Assembly (NCBI GenBank): GCA_029259915.1
Contig: JAJDED010000046.1
Coordinates: 1 to 58,299, forward strand
Length of the DNA: 58,299 nt
Direction of reading: 5' to 3'
Origin: Planctomycetota bacterium
GTDB lineage: Bacteria > Planctomycetota > Planctomycetia > Pirellulales > Lacipirellulaceae
The position numbers and the translations under genes were made by a program. The notes under the pieces were generated by a model. That model was not told the origin of the DNA, did no database searches, and worked only from the letters and a program-made list of their open reading frames with translations. Positions 34,828 to 43,700 of this stretch are shown here, piece after piece (position 1 is the first letter of the stretch; each line of letters begins with the position of its first letter).

Positions 34828-34896
34828 GGCTGTTTCTTTAAGCGTCCGGCCTCGGCAGGGGGTTATCCTGCACGTGGTGGCTTTGGGAGAGAATGT

Positions 34897-35679
34897 GTGA
34901 TTGGCATGAGGATCGCCGTCCAGACTTTGTCGACGGCACAACCCTTCAGGAAAGCATTGCATACCGTGGCGCAAACGGGTTGCGAGGGGGTGCAAATTGA
35001 TGCACGAAACGAGCTGCGCCCCGCCGATTTGTCCGACACTGGACTGCGCCAGGTGAGGAAAATGCTGGCTGATCTGAATCTGCGGGTTGGATCGGTAGCC
35101 TTTCCCACGCACCGGGGATACTCCGATCCCCAGGATTTGGAACGCCGCGTCGACGCTACGCGAGCCGCCATGCGGTTGGCCGCTCAGTTGCAGGCCCGAA
35201 TTTTGGTTTGCACGCTCGGCGAGTTGGGTTCCAACCCAGAGTCCCGCGAACGATCGATGCTGACCGACGTGATTACCGCACTTTCGGCCGAGGGAGATCG
35301 GTGTGGGGTCCGACTGGCGCTGCGGATCGGTGCGGAGGAACTTCAAGATGTTTCTGATTACTTGGAAACCTTGCCGGAAGGATCGTTCGGAGTGGATCTC
35401 CATCCGTTGCAGTGTATGACACACGGGAATTCGCCCCAGGATTTCGTTTCGATTCTTGGGAAACATCTGGTGCATGTTCACGCAGTCGATGCCGTTCGCG
35501 ATCTTTCCGGCGGTGGCTGCATGGAAGTCACACTTGGCCGCGGCTCGGTCGATTTTCCAGAACTGTTGGGGAAGCTCGAAGAATTCGGCTATCGCGACTG
35601 GCTCACCCTCGAACGCCGCCACTCTGCCCAAGTGCTAGAAGACATGGCAAACGCCGTGAAATACCTCCGCGCGCTATGA
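34897..35679 (+). CDS. Sugar phosphate isomerase/epimerase-like TIM barrel
   Basis: This 260-residue AP_endonuc_2/xylose isomerase-like protein has MRIAVQTLS, CEGVQIDAR, VGSVAFPTHRGYSD, ARILVCTLGELG, GVRLALRIGAEEL, GSFGVDLHPLQC, LVHVHAVDAV and LTLERR. The family's metal ligands are partly changed: the usual Glu in the EN.G motif is IGAEE, and H-x-KD is replaced by HVHAVDAV. Activity is therefore uncertain. GTG 34897 has GGGAGAG six to eight bases upstream; ATG 34906 is an alternative. Its stop overlaps the convergent decarboxylase gene by six bases. Confidence 0.82.
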   Translation: MIGMRIAVQTLSTAQPFRKALHTVAQTGCEGVQIDARNELRPADLSDTGLRQVRKMLADLNLRVGSVAFPTHRGYSDPQDLERRVDATRAAMRLAAQLQARILVCTLGELGSNPESRERSMLTDVITALSAEGDRCGVRLALRIGAEELQDVSDYLETLPEGSFGVDLHPLQCMTHGNSPQDFVSILGKHLVHVHAVDAVRDLSGGGCMEVTLGRGSVDFPELLGKLEEFGYRDWLTLERRHSAQVLEDMANAVKYLRAL

Positions 35680-37218
35680 GTGCGACGAGCTCAGTAACGC
35701 TTTGCCGTGGTGGCGTAAGCAATCGAGCAACCCGCCCAAATGCTCCACTGTCGTCAGTGGATTGATAATCGTAGTCCGCAAGTAATTGCGGCCATCGATT
35801 TGGATGGGCACAAGATAATAATCGCCCGACTCAACCACTTTCCGGCGCAGCCGGAGTTGGAAATCGTCGGCCTCTGCTTCTGAAAGAGTTTCGAGCTGCG
35901 TCGGCTCGTAACGGAACACCACGATATTACACTGCGGTTGGCAGAATGGTTTGAAGTCGGGCTGCTGATTGAGCAATTCATAAAATTCGAGCCCTTTGTC
36001 GAATGTTTCGTCAACCAGTGCTTCAAAAAGCTGACTGCCGAACAGCGACCAAATGCCCCAGAGCCCCATAGCGGCGGCCCGCTTCGTGCATTCCAGATTG
36101 CAGACGCCGCTGTCGAACTCGGCCATGCCGGGAGCGGAAGGGTCGAACAAATAAGGGGCCACTTGCTCGAACGTGGCAAAACGATGTTGCCGATCACTGT
36201 AAAACACCAAGGCACACAGGGCCGGCATGAAAAGCATTTTGTGCGCATCGCAAACCACGCTGTCGGCCAGATGCAATCCTTCCACCAAATGACGGTACTT
36301 GCTGCTCAACGAAGCGGCGCCGCCGTGGGCCGCATCGACGTGTAGCCAAACTTCGTGACGTCGGCAGACCTCGGCAATATCGACCAACGGGTCGAACGCT
36401 CCGATTGGCGTTGCGCATGCTGCCGCAGAAACGGCAACGATTGGCACATTCTTTGCCCGCAATTCAGAGAGCATCGTATCGAGCCGATTCACGTCGATCC
36501 GACGCTGTGGGTCCAGGGGAATGCGCAGCACTTGATCGGTTCCGATACCAAGGATTCCTGCCGAACGCATCACACAGTAATGTGCTTCGGCATGCGCCAA
36601 CAGCACCGGGGCAGGGGAGTGGTCGGCCAATCCATGCGACCAACTCTCGCCCAGCGCGACATTGCGCGCGGTCAGCAGTGCGGTCAGATTCGCGAGCGAA
36701 CCGCCTGACGTGACCAGACCACCAAAACTGCCCGGTTCAAACCCGATGGCTTCTCCCAATTGTTCGACGACAGCGTGCTCCACGGCTGTGGCCCACGGAC
36801 CCATCTCGTAAATGGCCATCACCTGATTGGTCAGCGTAGTGACCGCATCGAACCAAGCAGCTAGCGGCACGGAGGCAGGGACCTGGTGCCCCACGTAGTG
36901 AGGATGATGGAGATTCTGTCCACGAGCAAGACTTTGCTGAATCAATTCCTCAAACCGCTCCAGCAGGGGGGCAAGCTCTGGGGGCGAAACCAGATCGACT
37001 GACAAATTGCTATCGGCCAAACTTTTTCGGGCCGCAGCAATGTTTTTTTGCGGCTCATGCCAGTTCAGAACGGGCCCTTCTCCCTGTTGAACAATGTGCA
37101 GATGATCGCTCAGCAATCGCACCAGACGGTCACCGGCTGCTCGCAACAATTGGGGATCGTAAGCCCTGGAAATCAAGGCGCGTCGGGCGTGGGCATCGTT
37201 GGAAATTTCAACGCTCAT
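35674..37218 (-). CDS. PLP-dependent group II amino acid decarboxylase
   Basis: This 514-residue pyridoxal-phosphate enzyme of the aromatic-L-amino-acid/glutamate/diaminobutyrate decarboxylase group has GGLVTSGGSLANLTALLTAR (PLP phosphate binding), WLHVDAAHGGAASLS (Asp of the aldimine ring), and DAHKMLFMPALCALVFY, with the PLP-binding Lys near residue 327. The N-terminal HPHYVGHQVPASVPLAAW is also typical. The substrate cannot be told from the sequence. ATG 37218 follows GGGGGT and is preferred over the 12-codon extension. Confidence 0.9.
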   Translation of the reverse strand: MSVEISNDAHARRALISRAYDPQLLRAAGDRLVRLLSDHLHIVQQGEGPVLNWHEPQKNIAAARKSLADSNLSVDLVSPPELAPLLERFEELIQQSLARGQNLHHPHYVGHQVPASVPLAAWFDAVTTLTNQVMAIYEMGPWATAVEHAVVEQLGEAIGFEPGSFGGLVTSGGSLANLTALLTARNVALGESWSHGLADHSPAPVLLAHAEAHYCVMRSAGILGIGTDQVLRIPLDPQRRIDVNRLDTMLSELRAKNVPIVAVSAAACATPIGAFDPLVDIAEVCRRHEVWLHVDAAHGGAASLSSKYRHLVEGLHLADSVVCDAHKMLFMPALCALVFYSDRQHRFATFEQVAPYLFDPSAPGMAEFDSGVCNLECTKRAAAMGLWGIWSLFGSQLFEALVDETFDKGLEFYELLNQQPDFKPFCQPQCNIVVFRYEPTQLETLSEAEADDFQLRLRRKVVESGDYYLVPIQIDGRNYLRTTIINPLTTVEHLGGLLDCLRHHGKALLSSSHS

Positions 37219-37339
37219 ACCCCCTAATTGACCAGAGTGAACCAAAGCTGGCAACTTGCGGGTCTGGTAGATTCCGCCTAGAGTGGTTCAGTCCTCGATC
37301 GTTCTGGGATTCGCTCTTCATGGAACAAAGGCAGAAACA

Positions 37340-38239
37340 ATGGAAGAATCTTTGCGTACGGTGCTGGTCACTGGTTGTTCGTCTGGCATCGGTCGGGCAA
37401 CGGCGCTCTTGTTGGCCGACCGAGGTTATCGGGTGTTGGCCGGGGTGCGTTGTCCTGAACATGCCAAGCAGTTGACCGATGCACAGTTGCCACGGTTCGA
37501 GCCGCTTGTGTTGGACGTGACCAAGGAAAAACAAGTAGAGCAAGTGGTTGCGCACGTCCGCGAAACGTGTCCCCAGGGGTTGTATGGATTGGTCAACAAT
37601 GCGGGGATTGGATTGCCTGCAGCGGTTGAGCTTTCCAGCATAGCCGAGGTGCGGCAACTTTTTGAAGTGAACACAGTTGCCCCGTTGCGAATGATTCAGC
37701 TTTGTCTGCCGCTACTGCGTACGGGGCGAGGGCGTGTGATCAACATGTCGTCGATGAATGGGTCGATGGCCATGCCGATGGTGGGAGCTTACTCGGCCAG
37801 CAAATTCGCGTTGGAAGCCATTTCGGATACTTTGCGCGTCGAGCTGAGGCCTTGGCAAATCCCGGTCAGCATCATTCGGCCCGGGCAAGTGCGGACCTCG
37901 ATTTTTTCTAAGGCACGCGATGATCTCAATGAACGGAGTCGCGAAATCCCTGTTGAACTAGAAGAGGGGTATGGCGTGATGTATGCCCGTGCCGGAGAAT
38001 TCAACGAGCGCGGTGCAAAATCGACAACGTCGCCCGATATGGTGGCCCAGGTCGTTCTTCGCGCGCTCTCTGCAAAACGTCCGCGCACCCATTACTGTGT
38101 GGGGATTGATGCCCGAGGAATGCAGTTGGCCAAATCGTTGTTACCGCAGCGGTTTCTCGATCGCTCGTTTGCCCGTGCTATGCGGGTACTCAAACCGGTG
38201 GCAACGAATGGGGCAGCAGCAGTTCCGCGAACGCAGTAA
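37340..38239 (+). CDS. Short-chain dehydrogenase/reductase (classical SDR)
   Basis: This 299-residue NAD(P)-dependent oxidoreductase has VLVTGCSSGIGRATALLLAD (TGxxxGIG), the LVNNAGIG motif, INMSSMNGS (catalytic Ser) and YSASKFALEAIS (Tyr151, Lys155). The RPGQVRT loop follows. Catalytic residues are all present. The Arg after the glycine motif region (AGVRCPEH) suggests NADP preference. It is about 40 residues longer than typical SDRs at the C-terminus. ATG 37340 (MEESLRTVLV) is chosen over an upstream in-frame ATG that would add 19 residues. Substrate unknown. Confidence 0.93.
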   Translation: MEESLRTVLVTGCSSGIGRATALLLADRGYRVLAGVRCPEHAKQLTDAQLPRFEPLVLDVTKEKQVEQVVAHVRETCPQGLYGLVNNAGIGLPAAVELSSIAEVRQLFEVNTVAPLRMIQLCLPLLRTGRGRVINMSSMNGSMAMPMVGAYSASKFALEAISDTLRVELRPWQIPVSIIRPGQVRTSIFSKARDDLNERSREIPVELEEGYGVMYARAGEFNERGAKSTTSPDMVAQVVLRALSAKRPRTHYCVGIDARGMQLAKSLLPQRFLDRSFARAMRVLKPVATNGAAAVPRTQ

Positions 38240-38280
38240 GCATTTTTTCGTCGTTATTACTTTCGTTGTTTTGTTTCGTC

Positions 38281-38706
38281 ATGTTCCGACTCTTCTCAAC
38301 GACGATAGCTCAAGTGGCAGAAGCTCCGCCTTGGCCGGACCACATCGACGTGACCTTGACGACCGGTTATCTGGCACTGATTCTTGGTTTGCCGCTGCTG
38401 GGCTATGTATTGATGGTCGTCGATTTCCGCCGCTATTTGCGCTCGCTACGGCGTGCATTGGTGTTGGTGGCCCTAGCCGTGCCGACAACTCCCTATTGGG
38501 CCCTTCGGCTGAGACCTCCTTGTTTAGTTGCGTTAGACCTGCACCTGCCTTGCAGCGAAGAAGAGGTACTCGCGGCTTACCGAGATCGGGTCAAATCGCT
38601 GCATCCCGACCGGGGCGGCGACTTGCAGAAATTTCTCCGTCTACAAAAACAGTTCGAGCAAGCGCTACATCTCGTCCGCTGCCAGGCAAAGAAAGTGCAG
38701 GATTGA
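38281..38706 (+). CDS. Membrane-anchored J-domain protein
   Basis: This 141-residue protein has two N-terminal membrane helices (about residues 23-45 and 55-75, VDFRRYLRSL between them) and a short C-terminal J-like domain: CSEEEVLAAYRDRVKSLHPDRGGDLQKFLRLQ, containing the HPD motif that stimulates Hsp70/DnaK ATPase. The J domain is at the C-terminus, like the mitochondrial TIM14/Pam18 and bacterial DjlA-type layouts. The ATG at 38281 is preferred over a TTG five codons earlier. It lies 41 bases after the SDR gene and may be co-transcribed. Confidence 0.8.
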   Translation: MFRLFSTTIAQVAEAPPWPDHIDVTLTTGYLALILGLPLLGYVLMVVDFRRYLRSLRRALVLVALAVPTTPYWALRLRPPCLVALDLHLPCSEEEVLAAYRDRVKSLHPDRGGDLQKFLRLQKQFEQALHLVRCQAKKVQD

Positions 38707-38731
38707 ACCACAAAGACACGAAGGCACTAAG
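38703..38731. repeat. 29-nt inverted repeat, left copy
   Basis: The sequence (TTGAACCACAAAGACACGAA...) is the reverse complement of 40730-40758 with one mismatch. The pair bounds a 2.0-kb gene-poor segment. Confidence 0.85.
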
Positions 38732-39561
38732 ATAATGAAATCAGGGATAAAAGAATTGCGCAATGGGAGGGAGAGAGTTATTCCTTCCATTGGCTGAAAC
38801 TGTACAAAGGCACCAAATCCATCATAGGATTTTGCCCCTCCTCAAAGCCAGATTCGCTGAAAACCCCGTGATGGATCATTTCGACAAGAATTGTTGCTCG
38901 AAAAGCCATGCTTTCTATCGAAGGATGCTTATCGTAGAAACGTTCGTTATCACAATAATTGAGGGGGCCTCAAAACTGCACAGGACGATGAAGTCGAACG
39001 CATTTTGCAACTTGCTGAATCTGCGTCGGCAATTTTGACCGATGCAGATTCGGAGGTTCCAATTCTGCCTGAAGTGGGTCACGCCGCAGGCAGCTAGACA
39101 ATTGCCATTCGTGAGGGCGGGCATGGACACCGGCCGCACGAAACCAACTCGACTAGTGGGCGGCTATTAGGCTAATTTGGCCCAGTTTCGGGGCTTCCTG
39201 GATGCCAACTGAAATACAACATTGTGACATTAAGTTGGATTATTATACCTCAGAGCGTTCACAATTCAGTTACAATTAATCAATCGTATCTCGGAGAAAC
39301 GCTAGTGTGGCCACCAACAACGGGAAATAAACAGAAGAGCCACTGACGATCCGTTTGAATACTGCACGGGCCGACAGTGGCTTTTTTTGTTTGTGTCGCC
39401 GCACTCAAGAAAACGAACGTTTTCTGCACTCGTACAAGGTCGCATTGAGGTGGACCTCATTGCAGAGTTTGCTTTTTGAATTTCGCGCGATAAAGAGTTA
39501 GGTGTGCAGTTAAGAGTTGCGGCATCCACAGGCAGCATCGAATTTCCAGGAGTCACCAAGA
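38732..39561. other. Gene-poor region upstream of a PEP-CTERM gene
   Basis: About 830 bases with lower GC than the flanking genes. A plus frame at 38763-39038 and a 43-codon minus frame around 38780-38910 are not convincing. The segment holds a hairpin with a T-run (39338-39388) and a 7-bp-arm palindrome GAAAACGAACGTTTTC (39409-39424), both of which may be in the leader of the next gene. Confidence 0.5.
39338..39388 (+). terminator. Hairpin with T-run, terminator or attenuator-like
   Basis: AGCCACTG (39338-39345) and CAGTGGCT (39375-39382) form an 8-bp stem with a 29-base loop, followed by six T. It is about 170 bases before the PEP-CTERM start, so it may end an upstream transcript or act as an attenuator. 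Confidence 0.5.
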
Positions 39562-40170
39562 ATGAACAAAGTACTGTTAGTTTCTGCATTGTTTCTGGCA
39601 CTCGTTACCGTAGGCGCTCCCCCCCAAGCGTTCGGCGGCATAATAACTTACAATGGCGGAAATTCTTGGACCGTCACCGGATTTGAGAAGACGGGCACTC
39701 ATCCGTACACGCAGAATGGTACGGGTCTTTTGCACGACGCGACCGGCCCGGTAACTCTCTCACAGGGAATCAACCTGGGGTATAACAATTTAGCTGCTAG
39801 CCAAGGTGTGTTCGTCTCATCAACTGCTGCCCACTTTACGGATTATTATCAGCCTCAAGGCATAGAGTACGTGGTGTCGGGTAGTCCGATATGGAGTGGT
39901 ATCTTTGCGGGCACCGCCTCTCAAACCCAGGACCCGGGAAAAATAGGAGCGAGCGCCAACGGGGCTTCGGGACTTCCCACTACGGCATGGGTGGACAACA
40001 CTGGATTGACAGTGGGCGACAAGGTCAATGGAACGTTTACCTGGAGTAATGCGAATGGAGCATCCCCAGTGCTGTCATTCACGGCCGTCCCCGAACCCTC
40101 CACCTTCGCTTTCATGGGCTTGGGGGTAGCAGGCATGCTCAGCTTCGGCCTGCGACGCCGGAAGCAATAG
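39562..40170 (+). CDS. PEP-CTERM sorting-domain protein
   Basis: This 202-residue exported protein has an N-terminal signal peptide (MNKVLLVSALFLALVTVGAP, cleavage probably after AFG) and the C-terminal PEP-CTERM tail VPEPSTFAFMGLGVAGMLSF followed by GLRRRKQ: PEP motif, hydrophobic helix, basic end. The middle is beta-rich, with repeated Thr/Gly/Ser-rich strands, and has no recognised domain. AGGAG (39548-39552) lies about nine bases before the ATG at 39562. A strong hairpin terminator follows. Confidence 0.9.
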   Translation: MNKVLLVSALFLALVTVGAPPQAFGGIITYNGGNSWTVTGFEKTGTHPYTQNGTGLLHDATGPVTLSQGINLGYNNLAASQGVFVSSTAAHFTDYYQPQGIEYVVSGSPIWSGIFAGTASQTQDPGKIGASANGASGLPTTAWVDNTGLTVGDKVNGTFTWSNANGASPVLSFTAVPEPSTFAFMGLGVAGMLSFGLRRRKQ

Positions 40171-40187
40171 CTGGCCACGTGAAGCAC

Positions 40188-40210
40188 GAGCCGCCCTCGG
40201 CGGCTCTTTT
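40188..40210 (+). terminator. Rho-independent terminator of the PEP-CTERM gene
   Basis: GAGCCGCC (40188-40195) and GGCGGCTC (40199-40206) form a perfect 8-bp stem with a three-base loop, followed by TTTT. Confidence 0.85.
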
Positions 40211-40507
40211 CATGCGCTGTGTGTCAGAAACTCGTCACGGTTGTAAGCGTCCGGTCTATCCATGGTGGCAGACCGCTATTCCGCGTCATTTAGCGAGGGC
40301 GTGCGCGGCGATGAGCCCGAGTGCGGATAAATCCAGTTGGACACATCGACCTCAGGCTCGAACGGCAGTTCGCCAAAGAGCACAGACGCGATGCTTCTGG
40401 ACCGATTAGCGAGACTTGCTAAGTGCGGTAGGTGAGAATGACCGCCGTCTCGAACGGCAGCTAGAAAAATCGAGTTTCGAGCTGGCGGTTTCATCGACCT
40501 GGGTAAA

Positions 40508-40581
40508 CAAAACTAGCTAACGAAAGTGCGTCGGCCAGAAGGCCGATGCACTTTCGGGATTTGGCTACGACGCTAGTTTTG
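40508..40581. repeat. Nested hairpin with two paired stems
   Basis: The outer arms CAAAACTAGC (40508-40517) and GCTAGTTTTG (40572-40581) are perfect. The inner arms CGAAAGTGC (40521-40529) and GCACTTTCG (40548-40556) are also perfect, with GTCGGCC/GGCCGAT nearly continuing the inner stem over an AGAA loop. Confidence 0.85.
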
Positions 40582-40729
40582 CACCCAAAAACGGGCCGTC
40601 ATCGGGGTTCCCTATTTGGGAGTACGATTTTCGACGTAAGCCCTAACCGACGTGGATGTTGGTGTCGATTGCTATGAGAGTTTTGTACCTTTGTACGGTT
40701 GCAACCTCCATACCCCACTTCCATCCATT

Positions 40730-40758
40730 CTTGGTGCCTTCGTGTCTTTGTGGTTCAA
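40730..40758. repeat. 29-nt inverted repeat, right copy
   Basis: This is the inverted partner of 38703-38731, differing at one position. Confidence 0.85.
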
Positions 40759-40774
40759 TATCTTTACATTAAGG

Positions 40775-43700
40775 CTAACTTGCCGACACTTCTGAAGCTG
40801 CATCGCGGATCGCGGTGAGATGTTCCGCCAGAAACGCCGGGAGGTCGCCGTGGTGGAGATCATCGAGCGAAACAAAACGAAACTTCACCTGGTCGCGGTT
40901 TTCTTCGCCCGTTTTAATCGCGCGTTGCGATGCCAACTCGGCAATGCGTCCCGTGGCAAACGCACCCTGCGGGCCATTTAGCAAAAGGTCGACGCCCGCA
41001 AGGCGTTTGGTGAAGATCGAAGCCCACGGCTCGCGTTGGTCGGCGATCATCAGATGGATCACTTGCTGATTGTTCCAAAGAAATTGGGCGCTCGGGCCCG
41101 CGGTGTCGGAGAGCAGCTCCAGCAGTTCTTCCAAAAGTTCGGTGGACCATGCGGGACGCTTTCCCGGGGGGAAACCTTTCCTCGCCAGATGCCACTTGCG
41201 GCCGAGCACTTTCCATGGCATCAGGTCCTCCGGGTTTTTCTCGACCCGCTCGGAGAACTGTTTGAAGCCCGCAACGGCTTTTTTCAGGAAATCCCAAAAC
41301 TCGGGGGTATCGATCTCCTGCCAACCGAAAGCGCGGATCTCGATTTCCTGGAACGGACCGCGCAAATTTTTGCACTTTACTCGTGGTCCCCGACCATAAG
41401 CTTCGATTTCTGGGATGTCGTTCAATGGTTTCAAGTCGAGCGCAACCACTAAATCATCGCGCTGAAAAGTTTTCTTGGCGGTGCGGAACTTCATTTTCAA
41501 CAGCCAGGGCTCGCCGGTAATCGCATGGAAAAACCAGCCATCACTTTTTTTGGCGGCAGCAATTTCCACAATCGTGCGCGTGTCCCAGTTGGTGGCGCTA
41601 AAATCATCCAATTGCTGAATCTGCTCTTCGACGCGATCGAGGATTTTCCCGTCCCATTGGCACGGCTGCCCGCTGCGACTGACGCGGTCGTGCGTATGCC
41701 AGCGCCGCCCGTCGATCTCCCAGGGCATTTTAATATTCTCGCCCAGTTCAGAAATGTTCAAGTCGCCATCGCGCTCACCCTGCTCCGCAGCAAAGTCAAA
41801 CCGCTTACGCTCCTTAACCGGCCCTGCTGCAAGTACTGGCGCCAACGCCGCAGCCGTATGGGAAACCATTACAGATTTCCCCTTTCCCCTTTCCCCTTTC
41901 CCCTTTCGCACAACTTCCTCCGGCGTACCAATCGCCACCACCTGCCCGCCTGCCGCGCCCGCTTCGGGACCAATGTCGACGATCCAATCGGCCTGTTTGA
42001 TCACGTCAAGATTATGCTCGATCACCACCACCGTGTTGCCCAAGTCGACCAGCCGATGAAGCACTTCGAGCAGTTTGGCGATATCGTCGAAATGCAATCC
42101 GGTAGTCGGTTCGTCCAACAGGTAGAGCGTTCTTCCCGTGTCGGGGCGGGCCAATTCAGAGGCAAGTTTCACGCGCTGCGCTTCTCCGCCGGAAAGGGTT
42201 GCCGCGCTTTGACCAAGTGCCACATAGTCGAGCCCCACGTCGCACAGCGTTTGTAGAGTGCGCCGGATCTTGGGGATGTTTTCAAACAGCGCAAGTGCCT
42301 CGCCGCACGACATTTCCAACACTTCGGCGATCGATCGACCGCGATACTTTATGTCGAGAGTATCGGGATGGTATCGGTGCCCGTGGCACGTATCGCAATC
42401 GACCCACACGTCAGGCAAAAAGTGCATCTCGATACACAGTTGCCCCGCCCCGTCGCACGCGTCGCAACGACCGCCAGCCACATTAAAACTGAATCGACGT
42501 GCGGAATACCCACGGAGTTTCGATTCGGGCAATTGGGCGAACAGTTGCCGAATCAATTCGAACACGCCGGTGTACGTGGCGGGATTCGAGGTGGGTGTGT
42601 TGCCCAGCGGTCGTTGGTCGACGCGAATCACCTTGTCGATCTGTTCGACACCGTCCAACCGGTCGTGAGCACCAGGATTGGTATTGGCCCGATGCAGCAT
42701 TCGGGCCAATTGGTTGTAGAGCACGTCTTCAACCAACGAACTCTTCCCACTGCCGCTAACCCCCGTAACCGCGATCAAAGCGCCCAGTGGAAACGCGACG
42801 TCAATATTCTTGAGGTTATGGTGACGCGCACCACGAACAACAAGAAATTCGGAATTCGGATTGCAAATTGTAGAATTGTTGGACTGTTTCATCCGCCCCT
42901 TCCCCCTTCCCCTTTCCGATTTCCCATTTCCCCCTTCCCCCTTCCGCCTTCGTTTTGGTACTGGAATCGCCTTTTTCCCAACCAAATACGGTCCCGTAAC
43001 ACTCTTGCGGCGACGCGCGATTTCGTCGGGAGTCCCGCGGGCAACGATTTCGCCACCCTGCCGCCCGGCTGCCGGGCCGAAGTCCAACAATTGATCCGCG
43101 CCGGCGATCACGTCGCGATCGTGTTCCACCACCAACAGCGTATTGCCCAGGTCGCGAAGTTTATGCAATGCCGCGACCAATCGTTCGTTGTCACGCGGGT
43201 GCAGCCCGATCGTCGGTTCGTCGAGTACATACAAAACGCCGCACAAACCGCTTCCCACCTGGCTTGCAAGGCGAATGCGTTGCGACTCGCCGCCGGAAAG
43301 CGTCGGTGCAGATCGGCCGATGCTGAGATACTCCAATCCCACGTCCACAAGAAACGTCAGCCGATTCGTGATTTCGCGCACCAGTTCGCCAGCGACCTTT
43401 CGTTGCGCCGCGGGAAGTTTCCAGCGATTTACTTCAGCAAGCAATTTGCTCAACGGAAGGCGGCAATATTGGTCAATCGTTCGTCCGGCGAATCGAACCG
43501 CCGAGGCATCGTCGCGCAGTCGGCTGCCGCCGCACTCGCTGCACTCGATTTCACCGATATGCTCATCAAGCCGAGCCCGCAAACGGGGCGAAAGCCTCGA
43601 AGCCTCTTCCAACGCCGGGTAAAGCCCTTTGTATTGGAAGCGGAGTGAGGAGCTAGGAGCGAGGAGCGAGGAGCGAGATGCGGACTGGCCCTTCTTTTTC

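Larger units (their letters stand above)
40211..40774. other. Intergenic region before uvrA
   Basis: About 560 bases with no supported gene. It holds the hairpin at 40508-40581 and the repeat at 40730-40758. A 72-codon minus frame at 40276-40494 has no recognisable features. Confidence 0.5.

Noticed and set aside
34828..35631. N-terminal extension of the large secreted protein to 35631
   Set aside because: It overlaps the divergent TIM-barrel gene and places the signal peptide in the interior; the start at 34827 gives a proper signal peptide.
38763..39038. 91-residue plus-strand frame
   Set aside because: Low-complexity and mixed sequence with no ribosome site; the minus strand frame there is also only about 43 codons. 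Neither can be supported.
40276..40494. 72-codon minus-strand frame before uvrA
   Set aside because: No ribosome site, hydrophobic pattern or motif; probably chance.
41870..41920. TTTCCCC tandem repeat as a possible CRISPR-like array
   Set aside because: Units are seven bases, contiguous and without spacers; they encode a Lys/Gly-rich linker in uvrA.
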